The notes below the pieces were generated by a model. It was not told the origin of the DNA, did no database searches, and worked only from the letters and a program-made list of their open reading frames with translations. A stretch of 64,000 nucleotides of DNA from Candidula unifasciata (taxonomy: Eukaryota; Mollusca; Gastropoda; Stylommatophora; Geomitridae): contig CAJHNH020001110.1 of NCBI GenBank assembly GCA_905116865.2, forward strand, positions 134,501-198,500, in the 5' to 3' direction. The translations under genes and the position numbers were made by a program. Shown one piece after another: positions 44,810-55,625 of the stretch (position 1 is its first letter; every line of letters begins with the position of its first letter).

Positions 44810-45085
44810 AGTCCCCGTGTGGATTCTGGGGCCCCACTGTGGGGGAAAACAAGAATAGACACACTGTATGCCTAAAAGCAAGTCAAATGAGTTGACTAAC
44901 TGGGAGCTTTCTTCAAAGTCAGAGTACATCTGCCTGAGAGGGCTGGGAATCATGCAAATGAATCAGACCTGAGAAACGGATGTACAATCAACACTCAGGT
45001 TCTGGAACAGGACTGGGGACCAGAAGTTGATGAACAACCAGCACTTTCCGCCGGAGTTTGCAGCCGGTGAAAGCGAAGAAGAAGA
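44810..45085 (+). mobile_element. interspersed repeat R1, full-length copy
   Basis: The best-preserved copy without a homopolymer: CCCCGTGTGGATTCTGGGGC, AACAAGAATAGACACACTG, TCAAAGTCAGAGTACATCTG, GATGAACAACCAGCACTTTC and CCGCCGGAGTTTGCAGCCGG, then GAAGAAGAAGAGG. Confidence 0.9.
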
Positions 45086-45289
45086 AGAGGAAGAAACACA
45101 CTACAGATGAAGAGACTTGAGGTTGTTGTGAATCCCTCAAACAGAAATGTGAAGCTTTCATTGAAACACACTGTCCATGCCTCTTTAGTCTCTGACAACC
45201 ATGCGGCACAGAGAGGATCATGGCAGGGATCACTGTCGCAGCTGTTTACAGACTGACACCACCAGACAGGTATCATCTTTATCGCTGGC

Positions 45290-45525
45290 TGCTTCAGTAT
45301 ATCTTTACATTTTGTATACTCAACCCTACTGTATGGTTCTCACTGCATTGTATACAGTAAAATGTCTACATTTTGTATACTCAACCCTACTGTATGGTTC
45401 TCAAAAAGACCTCTACATACTGTTAACTACATTTTGTATACTCAACCCTACTGTATGGTTCTCACTGAACTGTATACAGTAAGACCTCTACATACTGTAT
45501 GCTTAACCTTACTGTAAGGTTATAT
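45290..45525. repeat. about 60-bp tandem repeat, three copies
   Basis: CTACATTTTGTATACTCAAC and CCTACTGTATGGTTCTCACT recur three times, with CTGTATACAGTAA between. A fourth, diverged copy ends near 45520. Confidence 0.85.
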
Positions 45526-45579
45526 TTTGGAGAGAATGCAGAGGCTCATGGAAACAAAACCAATCAAATAGAGACATTC

Positions 45580-48325
45580 TGGAGAAAATACAGAGATTGT
45601 GGAGAGAATACAGAGGTTATGGAGAGAATACAGAGGTTATGAAGAAAATACAGAGATTGTGGAGAGAATACAGGGGTTCTGAAGAGAATACATAGTTATG
45701 GAGAAAATACAGAGGTACATCAGTTATGGAGAGAATACATCGGTTAGGAAGAGAAATTCAGTTTATGGAGAGAATACAGAGGTTCTGGAGGAGAGAAAAG
45801 GTACAGGAGGAGAAAATACAGAGGTTATGGAGAGATTACAGAGCTTATGGAGAGAATACAGAGGTTCTGGAGAGAATACAGAGGTTATGGAGAGAATACA
45901 GAGGTTATGGAGAGATTACAGAGGTTATGGAGAGAATACAGAGGTTATGGAGAGAATACAGAGGTTATGAGGTTCTGGAGAGGAATGCATGGGAGAGATA
46001 CAGAGGTTCTGGAGAGAATACAGAGGTTACATACAGGGTTACTGGAGAGATTACAGAGGTTATGGAGAGAATACATATGGTTATGGAGAGAGGTTCTGGA
46101 GAGAATACAGAGTTTCTAGAGGTTCTGGAGAGAATACAGAGGTTATGGAGAGATTACACAGAGAATAGAGAGGTATACGGTGTTATGGAGAGAATACAGA
46201 GGTTCTGGAGGTTACAGAGGTTCTGGAGAGATTACAGAGGTTCTGGAAAGATTACATTCTAGGAAATTACAGGCAGGTATGGAGAGAATACATCAGTTAT
46301 GGAGAGAATACATCGGTTATGGAGAAGACAATACAGAGGTTATGGAGAGATACAGTTTCCAGAGGTTATGGAGAGAGGTTACAGAGGTTCTGGAGAGAAC
46401 ATAGAGAGGTTATGGAGAGAATACAGTGGTTATGGAGAGAATACAGAGGTTATGGAGAGAGATGGAGAAAATACATAAGTTATGGAGAGAAATACAGAGG
46501 TTCTGGAGAGAATACAGAGGTTATGGAGAGAATGCAGAGGTTCTGGAGAGAATGCAAAGGTTCTGGAGAGAATACAAAGGTTCTGGAGAGAATACAGAGG
46601 TTATGGAGAGAATACAGAGGTTATGGAGAGAATACATAGGTTATGGAGAGAATACATAGGTTATGGAGAGATTACAGAGGTTCTGGAGAGAATATAGAGT
46701 ATATGGAGAGAATACAGTGGTTATGGAGAGAATACAGAGGTTCTGTCGAGATTACAGAGGTTCTGGAGAGAATACAGAGGTTCTAGAGATATTACAGAGG
46801 TTATGGAGAGAATACATCAGTTATGGAGAGAATACATCGGTTATGGAGAGAATACAGAGGTTATGAAGAGAATACAGAGGTTCTGGAGAGATTACAAAGT
46901 TTCCAGAGAAAATACATCGGTTATGGAGAGAATACAGAGGTTATGGAGAGAGAATACATCGGTTATGGAGAGAATACATAAGTTCTGGAGAGAATACAGA
47001 GGTTATGGAGAGAATACAGAGGTTATGGAGAGAATACAGAGGTTATGGAGAGAATACATAAGTTATGGAGAGAATACAGAGGTTATGGAGAGAATGCAGA
47101 GGTTCTGGAGAGAATGCATAGGTTTTGGAGAGAATACAAAGGTTCTGGAGAGAATACATCAGTTATGGAGAGAATTCAGAGGTTATGGAGAGAATACAGA
47201 GGTTCTGGAGAGATTACAAAGTTTCCAGAGAAAATACATCGGTTATGGAGAGAATACAGAGGTTATGGAGAGAGAATACATCGGTTATGGAGAGAATACA
47301 TAAGTTCTGGAGAGAATACATAAGTTCTGGAGAGACTACAGAGGTTATGGAGAGAATACAGAGGTTATGGAGAGAATACAGAGGTTATGGAGAGAATACA
47401 GAGGTTATGGAGAGAATACATAAGTTATGGAGAGAATACAGAGGTTATGGAGAGAATACAGAGGTTCTGGACAGAATATAGAGGTTATGGAGAGAATGCA
47501 GAGGTTCTGGAGAGAATGCAAAGGTTCTGGAGAGAATACAGAGGTTCTGGAGAGAATACAGAGGTTATGGAGAGAATACAGAGGTTATGGAGAGAATACA
47601 TAGGTTATGGAAAGAATACATAGGTTATGGAGAGATTACAGAGGTTCTGGAGAGAATATAGAGGTTATGGAGAGAATACAGTGGTAATGGAGAGAATACA
47701 GAGGTTCTGTCGAGATTACAGAGGTTCTGGAGAGAATACAGAGGTTCTAGAGATATTACAGAGGTTATGGAGAGAATACATCAGTTATGGAGAGAATACA
47801 TCGGTTATGGAGAGAATACAGAGGTTATGGAGAGAATACAGAGGTTCTGGAGAGATTACAAAGTTTCCAGAGAAAATACATCGGTTATGGAGAGAATACA
47901 GAGGTTATGGAGAGAGAATGCATCGGTTATGGAGAGAATACATAAGTTCTGGAGAGAATACATAAGTTCTGGAGAGAATACAGAGGTTCTGGAGAGAATA
48001 CAGAGGTTATGGAGAGAATGCAGAGGTTATGGAGAGAATAGAGAGGTTCTGGAGAAAATACAGAGGTTCTGGAGAAAATACAGAGGTTATGAAGAGAATG
48101 CAGAGGTTTTGGAGAGAATGCAGAGGTTTTGGAGAGAATACAGAGGTTATGGAGAGAATACTGAAGTTATGGAGAGAATACAGAGGTTATGGAGAGAATA
48201 CAGAGGTTATGGAGATAATACAGAGATTATGGAGAAAATAGAGGTTCTGGAGAGAATACAGAGGTTCTGGAGAGAATACAGAGGTTCTGGAGAGAATACA
48301 GAGGTTCTGGAGAGAATACTGTTAA
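45580..48325. repeat. 20-bp minisatellite, about 135 copies, with higher-order structure
   Basis: The unit is GAGGTTATGGAGAGAATACA (20 bp). Variants TTCTGG, ACATCGG and ACATAAG form recognisable strings. A string from 46741 on (TTCTGTCGAGATTACAG through TTTCCAGAGAAAATAC) reappears 964 bp later, and part of it also 322 bp later. This shows large internal duplications. Open frames (MERIQRLWREYRGYGENTEV) exist in all three plus frames and are artefacts. Confidence 0.97.
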
Positions 48326-48934
48326 TAAAAAAAAAACAAAGCTGCTGAACAAAATAAAAGTGCAATATTTCATCCATATAAAAAACACTTATTTATGATT
48401 ATTTTTTAATTTTTTGCTGGTACATCTTAAGTCTATTTAATTTTTTTCTAACTGTTTGTATGTTGAATTTTTTTTTTAAAGTGGATTTAAAGAAGTCGGA
48501 CAAGAGTGACACCATGGAAGAGATTGGGGCTCACTACATAACATTACCAAAGACAGCAATGTGTAGCCTGCAGCTAAACTTCAATTATGGAGAGAACAAA
48601 TCCTTTTTTAAAGCTAAATAACAGCTTCACAATGTTATAACAACTATACATATGCCCGGCTTGTGTGTCAACACACCAAACAATCAACCATTAATCAACA
48701 AAGAATATAATCAATATGGGTCATCTCTCACTCATTTCTCCCTCAACACAGACAGAAAGAGATCAATGTCTACCTGTATGAGTTTTACAAATCACCAGGA
48801 CAAGATGGAGAACTGTAACAATTATATGGAACAGAAAATCCTACGTTTATAACTCTAAGAACGTTGAATACCACACACACACAAAAAAAAGCTTAGGATA
48901 GAAAAATTTATATAGTACCATCGTCTTAACAACT
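48326..48934. other. AT-rich intron sequence
   Basis: No exon or repeat family was recognised. Confidence 0.5.
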
Positions 48935-49145
48935 TAAGCAAAGGGCTCTTTTCCGCCTTTTTGGATGTCTGATGACGCCGCCTATACTTCCCAGGACTGT
49001 ACCTGGTGACGACCACACATGGGCGAGTTCGCATGAGAGCCTAGGTAAGTTTTGAAAAAAAAAGGGCCGTCTCAGTCATGACCCGAACCCACGACCTTCC
49101 GATCAGCAGGCGAGCGTTTGGCCGTTTCACTACGGCGGCCCTCTC
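48935..49145 (-). mobile_element. SINE with tRNA-like head
   Basis: On the minus strand GGCCGCCGTAGTGAAACGG, then CGCTCGCCTGCTGATCGG and GGTCGTGGGTTCGGGTCATG resemble a tRNA-derived head. The core (CACCAGGTACAGTCCTGGGA) resembles SINE-B. Assignment to SINE-B is tentative. Confidence 0.65.
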
Positions 49146-49372
49146 CCAAGGCAAAAAGTAAATTCAGACTAAGGGAAATAATCGTAATGGTTAAAATGAT
49201 GTTTGCGTTCCTAGGTGTTATGTCCCTTAGGATTGACGTTGTTAGACCATTATTTCATCATTGTTGTGGCGGGGCAGTCCAAACATTGGGCGTTTAGTAA
49301 AGCGGTTTATATCGTAGTATTAGTGTGCACGCGTGTGTGTGTGTGTGTGTGTGTGTGAAAAGAAAGAAAGAT

Positions 49373-49378
<6 letters not shown>
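49146..49378. other. intron sequence with a (GT)n run
   Basis: A GT run lies at about 49334-49357. Nothing else was recognised. Confidence 0.5.
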
Positions 49379-49449
<71 letters not shown>

Positions 49450-49455
49450 GAGAGC
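49379..49455. repeat. (GA)n microsatellite
   Basis: About 35 GA units with AAAG interruptions. Confidence 0.95.
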
Positions 49456-49554
49456 TGTCACACACAGCAGATGGTTCATGCTATAGTGCTGTCAGTGTAT
49501 TTATCATGTGTGAGTTTGTTTCAGGACATGAAAATACCTACCATTAGTGAAATA

Positions 49555-50428
49555 TACCTTAGTGAGTTAAAAAGACTTTAGTGAATTAAATAGACATAAG
49601 TGAGTTAAATAGACATTAGTGAGTTAAATAGGCATTAGTGAGTTAAATGTACATAGTGCAACATAAAAACACATAGAAAACAGAACAGGTGAGAAGAAAT
49701 AAACAACACGGAAATACCTAGTAGGCTTATAGACCAGGTAACAACCGCTACACATGACATACACATCTAGCTGACAAATTAAGTGAGAACAGTTAAACAT
49801 GACACTCAAAAAAAAACCCACCTGGCCCAGGCAAAAAAGGCAGTTAAAAATGACAGACAACAATAACCACCTGGCTTACAAACCAGGCAAAAAGGAAATT
49901 ATGACAGATAACTGAAGATACCTAACAAAAAGACCAGGTAAGAAAAGTTAAACAGGAAAGACACACACACACACACACACAAAGACACTTATAGATCAGG
50001 TTAAAAGGGTTAAACATGACAGACAGGAAAAAACCTTTTAAAAATGACAAACCAAAAATTAAAAATTAAAAATGTGCACCTAGCTTACAGGTAAGAAAGG
50101 TTAAACATGACAGACACACACACACACACAAAAACCACTTAGAGAAAAAGTAAGAAAGGTTAAACATGACAGACCACAACAACAACAACAACAACAAAAA
50201 CTCACATGCAAAGAGATTTATAGAATAGGTAAGAGAGATTAAAGATAACAGATGACAATATACACTCACCTAGCTCACAGATCAGTTAAACAAGGTTAAA
50301 CATGACAGACTTTACCACAAAAACACATGCACAGACATATTAAGAAGGGTTAATTAAACATGACAGGTAACAAAAACACTCACCTAGCCAACAGACCAGG
50401 AAAGAAAGGTTAAACATGACAGACTTAA

Positions 50429-50463
<35 letters not shown>

Positions 50464-50581
50464 AAAATTTAAAAGAGGTACAGACATTGTAGGAAGGGTT
50501 AAACATGACAGGCAACAACAATAAAACTCACCTAGCCTACAGACTAGGAAAGAAAAGTTAAACCTGACCAAAAATACTCAC
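49555..50581 (-). repeat. degenerate minisatellite repeating a MED15 splice donor
   Basis: The left end holds 19-21-bp units (GTGAGTTAAATAGACATTAG). From about 49700 the units are longer and imperfect, built on ACATGACAGAC with AGAAAGGTTAA. On the gene strand, units at about 49715, 49866, 50076, 50263, 50378 and 50525 contain sequence like CTGGTCTGTAGGCTAG followed by GTGAGT. This copies the last 16 bases of exon 50582-50757 and its intron start. A C-run of about 32 lies at 50430-50461. Confidence 0.8.
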
Positions 50582-50757
50582 CTAACTTGCAGACCAGGTG
50601 GAAGACATCAGATCTGGAATGATGTCGGGGGTCTACAGACACGATAAACCTGCTTCCAAGGCGAGCTATCTCTCCCTGAACCAAATCTGGAAGTTCATCC
50701 AGAGACTCCTTGGTATCCTCTGCCATCCTCTTTTTGCTGGGAGGTGGGCTGGGAGCT
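50582..50757 (-). CDS. MED15: MED15 exon (LVQGEIARL ... HLVCKL)
   Basis: This 176-bp minus-strand exon follows CACATTTTCAG and ends at AAGTTAG before GTGAGT. Joined to exon 52028-52182 through the split codon AC-A, it reads PPITAPSPPPSKKRMAEDTK, then LPDLVQGEIARLGSRFIVSV and VFHLVCKL. Animal MED15 has the same order: a GPPIT motif, a basic KKR/KRR cluster, VLQGEVARLDPKFLV and HLICKL (human motifs from memory). The basic cluster may serve nuclear import; that is inference. Its donor is copied in the downstream array. Confidence 0.95.
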
Positions 50758-50784
50758 CTGAAAATGTGTAAGGTTACTGTCAGA

Positions 50785-50945
50785 CATAAAAAGGTCCCTT
50801 TTTCCCATGTCTTTAGGTGTATTGGTAATATAGGGCTAGACCTATATTTTTTTTATAGATCAATCAGCACTTGGTGGATGATGTGGTCTGCAGGACTGAA
50901 ACTGGTACCCACTCAAGGCTGGGTCGACATGGGATATTATCAGAC
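50785..50945 (-). mobile_element. SINE-B fragment in MED15 intron
   Basis: GTCCCTTTTTCCCATGTCTT, ATAGGGCTAGACCTATATTT, GCACTTGGTGGATGATGTGG and CAAGGCTGGGTCGAC match SINE-B. The tRNA-like head is missing. Confidence 0.82.
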
Positions 50946-51240
50946 ATGGTGAATTATATATTTTGCCCCATTATGCAAACAAACAAACAACTCACACACA
51001 CAAAAAAAGGTGGGTTTGTGAATCCAAGGAAATTTCAGCTGCTGGCTGAATTAGTTTCATTCTGACCAGATAACCACACAATTTGATACTCTGATGTTCT
51101 GGAAGACAACGAGAGAAGATTCTTGACAGTCTTGTTGCACACGAACTGATACATGCTGCAGGAGATCGTGGATTATGGAGAGGCATGATCGCCCACGCCA
51201 GTCGGCAAGGACACCTGATCATGATGATGATGTTCTGGGA
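50946..51240 (+). mobile_element. LINE 3' end fragment with (ATG)n tail
   Basis: The last codons at 51163-51230 read DRGLWRGMIAHASRQGH, followed by ATGATGATGATG. This is the usual C-terminus and tail of one non-LTR family. The part before 51060 is unclear. Confidence 0.75.
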
Positions 51241-51690
51241 CTGGGGATATACCAGTACTGTGCCTACCATTCTTCTTAGTTCTTGATGGGTGATTGTCTC
51301 TTCCTCTTTGTCCCACCACATTTTTGATATATCTCATCTCACATGCTGCAATTAAGCGTTTATGTCTAGCACTGCCTATACCTGGCATTAATATCATAAA
51401 CTTCATACAAATAACGCAGTTATCAGATGCTTTTTTTGGGTGCATGTTAATACTGTATGACTCAAAAACTGCTTCTTCTTCTCTTCCACCTTGTACCTCA
51501 GCGAAGTGTCAGGGGAAGATGGAACGTTCGTTGATGAGCTCTGTCAAAAGCACTATTAAGACTGATGTACATTTCTGTAAGGCTGTTCTTAATGCCATCA
51601 CTCCATTTTTTCCGAGGTCTTCCACTTGCTCTATACCCATTATAACGTTTCAGTGTGGCTCGCTGTGGTAGATAGTACTAGGGCATTCTT
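51241..51690 (-). mobile_element. LINE 3' fragment
   Basis: The minus strand at 51640-51480 reads RASGRPRKKWSDGIKNSL and NSAFDRAHQRTFHLPLTL, a C-terminal LINE region with the final DRxxWR motif decayed. It lies opposite in orientation to the neighbouring LINE end. Confidence 0.65.
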
Positions 51691-52027
51691 GTTAGGTGCC
51701 TAGACTACTTAATTTGTTGTTCTTTGATGAACTGTAAGACTGGCTTTATTCCTAGCATTCATCCGATTTCATTTTCTGACTTTCCTTCAAACTCCTGCAG
51801 CTCTTCTAAGGCATTTTTTCAAACTGTTGTCACAGTTTTATGATCATTAGAGGACTTAAGTGTCCACGTCTGGCACTGATAGCATAGTGTTCGCCAAAAA
51901 AATAGTTCTGATTATCTAATTGTGTGTCAACAGGGAAGATAGTTGCCCCATTACTGTGATGATTCAAAAACAAAAAACAAGAAAATTAATGCAAAAATAA
52001 ATAAATGAAGTGACAATTGAAACTTAC
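51691..52027. other. MED15 intron sequence, nothing recognised
   Basis: No repeat family was recognised before the donor of the next exon. Confidence 0.5.
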
Positions 52028-52182
52028 GTGATAGGAGGTCCCATATAAGCTTCCAAAGCCGGGCCAAAAGTGCGATACAGTGAATGATTCAGCAGAGGTG
52101 CTGCTGAGAAGTGGGCCACAGCGTCTAGCAACGGCTGGCACATGTGTCCATGAGGACCACTAGAACTGCTGGTGCTGATTGT
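52028..52182 (-). CDS. MED15: MED15 exon (MCQPLLDAV ... NHSLYRTF)
   Basis: The exon is bordered by TTTTCTAG and GTAAGT on the minus strand and is 155 bp long. It reads TISTSSSSGPHGHMCQPLLD, AVAHFSAAPLLNHSLYRTFG and PALEAYMGPPIT. The strings CQPLLDAV, NHSLYRTF-PA and GPPIT are the most conserved part of animal MED15, so the identification is secure. It starts in phase 0 and ends with AC, which the next exon completes to Thr. Confidence 0.97.
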
Positions 52183-52189
52183 CTAGAAA

Positions 52190-52880
52190 AGAGGACACAA
52201 CACTCTAGTGAATCCTCAATTAGTCATTCTGGGGGTGAGAACACAACACTCTAGGGAATCCTCAATTAGTCATCCTAGGGGTGAGAACACAACACTCTGG
52301 GGAATCCTCAATTAATAATTCTAGGGGTTAGGACACAACACTCTAGTGAACCCTCAATTTATGTAAGAATACAATACTCTAGGGAATCCTCAATTAGTCA
52401 TTCTGGGGGTGAGAACACAACACTCTAGTGAATCCTCAATTAGTCATCCTAGGGGTGAGAACACAACACTCTAGGGAATCCTCAACTAGTCATTCTAGGG
52501 GTTAGGACACAACACTCTAGTAAACCCTCAATTTAGGTAAGAATACAATACTCTAGGGAATCCTCAATTAGTCATTCTGGGGGTGAGGACACAACACTTT
52601 AGTAAGTCCTTAATTAGTCAATTTGGGGGTAAGAATACAACACTCTAGTGAACCCTCAGTTGAGGTTAGAACAGAACACTAGTGATTCCTCAATGATTCA
52701 TTCTGGAGATAAGAACACAACACTCTAGTGATTCCTCAATTAATCATTTTGGAGGTAAGAACACAACACTAGTGAATCCTCAATTAATCATTCTGGAGGT
52801 AAGAACACAACACTCTATTGATCCTCAATTAATCCTTCTGGAGGTAAGAACACAACACTCTAGAGAATACTCAATAATCC
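52190..52880. repeat. about 52-bp minisatellite abutting a MED15 acceptor
   Basis: Units contain ACACAACACTCTAGTGAATC, CTCAATTAGTCATTCTGG and GGGTGAGA, about 13 copies, with shortened ones near 52340 and 52520. On the gene strand each unit has TTCTCACCCCCAG, a potential acceptor. The unit's ACTAGAGTGTTGTGTCCTC runs into the true acceptor CTTTTCTAG. Confidence 0.93.
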
Positions 52881-53694
52881 ATAGCCACAACAGTAACATC
52901 AGTAGTCATGTGATGTCAATGTATCTCTATGGATTTAATTAATTACCGGCTTTTAATGACATTATTTACCACCTTTGCAGTGTAGGCAGGATATGGGGGG
53001 GGGGGGGGGGGGGGAGGGGAGTTGTCTTTGAGCCTGAGGATTTACGGCCACACAGCTAGTGTTGTCGCCATGGATTGTGCCAGTTTGGATTTTACAACAG
53101 AACAAATGCACAACCTTATAGAGGATTCGACCCTGGGTTTTCTGACCTATGTTTTTAATTGCTTAGCTAGCTGCTCCTCTTAATTAATTTCAACCGGTAA
53201 ATATTAACTTTTGTGTTTTTCAATTATTATTTTTATTTTGTTATTTTTGGTCTATCTTCTGAAAAACGGTCCCAAATTATCAAGGCTAAGAAAATACCCT
53301 AACAGGGCCTCATTGTCTGTGACTGTGCTGCCAAAAACTGCGCTAAATATTCAGTAAACAACGCCCAACTAGTGCCGCCATGGTAACATCGCGTCAGTGT
53401 AAGTTCCATCCCTAACTCTTCAATCGATAGTGTCGCGGTTCCGTTGTTGTGACAGATTCTGGTGGCATAATTGCAATACTCCTTGCCCTAACCCTAACCC
53501 TAGGATCAAGGGGAGAAGCTAAACCTAGGACCCATGGAAGAAGTTAACCCTAGGACCCATAGGAGAAGTTAAACCTAGGACAAAAGGCTAGAAGTTAAAT
53601 CTAGCACTCAGTGTCGGAGCTGTTGACACTCTCAATGATTTGGGACCATTATTTGGAGTAGTGTTTCCCGCGGTATGCGGTATAGGTCGCAATT
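52881..53694. other. MED15 intron with a G-run and short telomere-like repeat
   Basis: A G-run lies at about 52997-53014. The string CCCTAACCCTAACCCTA is at about 53484-53500, three telomere-like units. Below it, GGACCCATGGAAGAAGTTAA and similar units of about 32 bp recur four times (53508-53600). Confidence 0.65.
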
Positions 53695-53830
53695 ATCTCT
53701 CAGTCTGAAGGAAATCCCCTAATCAGTCACCCGTACGACATGCTTGTTAGGAAGGGAATGGGTCTATCCCCCTTCCCCCACCACCTCCCAAGAATGAGGC
53801 TCTGGAATCTACACTGGGACGCAGATTAGT
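53695..53830 (-). mobile_element. interspersed repeat R1 fragment (5' half)
   Basis: GTACGACATGCTTGTTAGGA, GGGTCTATCCCCC and AATGAGGCTCTGGAATCTACA match the 5' part of R1 in minus orientation. Confidence 0.8.
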
Positions 53831-53859
53831 GAAAGGTACTGAATAACTGAATGTGATAT

Positions 53860-54305
53860 GGTAAAGTCTCTGGCAGAGGGAACAGTGACCCCATTGACTA
53901 ACTGGCAGAGGGAAACAGTGACCCCATGCGACAAACTGGCAGCGGAAACACAGTGACCCCATGTGACAAACTGGCATTGAAAAATAGTGACCCTATGTAA
54001 CTAACTGGCAGTGGGAACACAGTGACCCTATGCGACTAACTGGCATGGGAAATCAGTGACCCCATGCGACTAACTGGCAGTGGAAACACAGTGACCTAAT
54101 GTGACTAACTGGCAGCGGGAACACACTGACCTCATGCCACTAACTGGCAGTGGAAACACAGTGACCCCACGCCACTAACTGGCACAGAAACACAGTGACC
54201 CCATGCAACTAACTGGCAGTGGAAACAGCCACCCCATGCAACTAACTGGCAGTGGAAACAGTCACCCCATGTGACTAACTGGCAGCGGGAACACAGTGAC
54301 AAGGT
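53860..54305. repeat. about 34-bp minisatellite next to a MED15 exon
   Basis: The unit is ACTAACTGGCAGTGGAAACA plus CAGTGACCCCATGCG, about 13 copies with indels. It ends about 25 bp from the tentative exon at 54330-54371. Confidence 0.93.
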
Positions 54306-54329
54306 TAAACAAGACATACCACAGAATAC

Positions 54330-54371
54330 TTCAAAGCTGCCATTACCACTGCTGGCTGTAAGATACTTCAT
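54330..54371 (-). CDS. MED15: tentative MED15 micro-exon
   Basis: The minus strand has an acceptor TTGTCTCAG and then an open stretch MKYLTASSGNGSFE. If the donor is GAA-GTATTC the exon is 42 bp, in phase 0 at both ends, and joins both neighbours without a stop. The stronger-looking donor GTATGT at 54319 would give 52 bp and shift the next exon into a stop. Vertebrate MED15 has a short variable linker here, so homology gives no help. The exon may be optional or absent. Confidence 0.45.
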
Positions 54372-54399
54372 CTGAGACAAGATTTATAAATTTTTTTTT

Positions 54400-55048
54400 C
54401 CCCGTCAACACTTCTACCCGGTGGATTTAGACTAAAACTAAAACAATAATTCGTAATTGGGGAATCCACCCCCCCCCCCCTTTCCCCACAATTCATAAAG
54501 CACAATAACCATTTTACACAGGTCACACAAAAATACAATAATAATTCCAGGTACTGATCAAAACAATGTTAATTTCTATACTGAATAAGAGCAGTTATCA
54601 ATAAACATAAATGTAGCAAAAAATTTACAGGGTCACATCTCTGTGAGGCTAAAAATAAATGTCTACAGTCACCCAGTAACCAGTGGGTTTTTAGATTAAC
54701 AAGATGACCAATTGGAAAATCACGCTGTCATCACTTATACTAATAAAGTAATTTTGTTTCGAGGAAAACCCCTCTAAATGCTATTTGTAGTGCATATAGC
54801 CATTGCCAGTCTCAAATATTTTTGCAGGTCCAAGCAAAAAAAACAGTGCTATTAGCTAGGCATCTCGTGATCAGTCGGAAAAGTTACTCTCTGGGAAGTG
54901 GGCTCAACGGGAAGTGCCAGTTTAGAAGGAGAGTAGATGAGCAAAGAGGGAGAGGAGGAAGAGGAAGAGAAGAGAAAAGAGAAGAAAAAGGAGAAGAAAG
55001 AGAAGGAGGGGAAAAGAAGAAGGAGCACAAGACACCAGAAGAACTCAC
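54400..55048. other. MED15 intron sequence with a purine-rich tract
   Basis: A C-run lies at about 54469-54480. A GAGGAAGAG/GAAAAG-rich tract at 54938-55025 lies close to the donor of the next exon. No other feature was seen. Confidence 0.55.
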
Positions 55049-55097
55049 CAGTTTCAACAGGACCTGCTCGCATTTCTCCAGTACTACCATCGGGACT
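55049..55097 (-). CDS. MED15: MED15 exon (LEKCEQVLLKL)
   Basis: A 49-bp exon between TATTCTCAG and GTGAGT on the minus strand. With the previous split codon AG-A it reads RVPMVVLEKCEQVLLKL. Animal MED15 has RCPLKTLQKCEIALEKLK at this place, directly after the KMKSLLDIL segment. It starts after two bases of a codon and ends in phase 0. Confidence 0.92.
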
Positions 55098-55374
55098 CTG
55101 AGAATAGAGCACACAAACAAACAAGTGTCACTGCAAGCATGCATGACCTGTCGCACACATTCACTGAGTCAATCTATCAATCATCACCATTTAAGAATTG
55201 CATCGTTCGGTTCGTTTTATGGAGACCCCCTGGGATCATCGTCGGAGCTATGATGTTTGTGTTCTGGGCGATGCTCTCAACAGGCGGCTAGTTGTTCTGT
55301 GGAGATAGACCGAGCCATATGTGATAAAACTCGGCGCAATGGAGTCAATTCTCTTAACTGTAACCTCTACCCAT
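55098..55374. other. MED15 intron sequence
   Basis: Nothing was recognised in this short stretch. Confidence 0.4.
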
Positions 55375-55625
55375 CATTCAATCAATTGCCATCTTCTTGT
55401 AGGTCGGCTGTAACGGATCTCTGAAACTTGTCATCTCTTGTCCTAGGTTGCATACTCTCTCAGACTGCTGTCTTGACATGCTGCATATCTTTATATTATC
55501 TTCCCATCTGTATCGCTGTTTACCTTTTTCTTGCCTGGCTTTAGCCGTGCCTTCCATAATTTTGTTTATATACAGTTGTGTTAAGTCTTTTAATGTGTCC
55601 ATATCACTTGTTGATTTTTAATTAC
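55375..55625 (-). mobile_element. LINE 3' fragment
   Basis: The minus strand reads KIMEGTAKARQEKGKQRYRW, EDNIKICSMSRQQSERVCNL and SFRDPL. The pattern EGT-KRxRGRPxxxWEDNI is typical of LINE C-termini. The family differs from the other LINE ends here. Confidence 0.75.

Noticed and set aside
45698..48348. Family of MERIQRLWREYRGYGENTEV proteins
   Set aside because: The 20-bp repeat is open in all three plus frames, giving the same peptide; there is no gene structure.
54320..54329. GTATGT donor giving a 52-bp MED15 exon
   Set aside because: It would put the next exon out of frame, with an early stop (TAG) in the CACCAGCAGTTC region. The 42-bp alternative keeps the frame.
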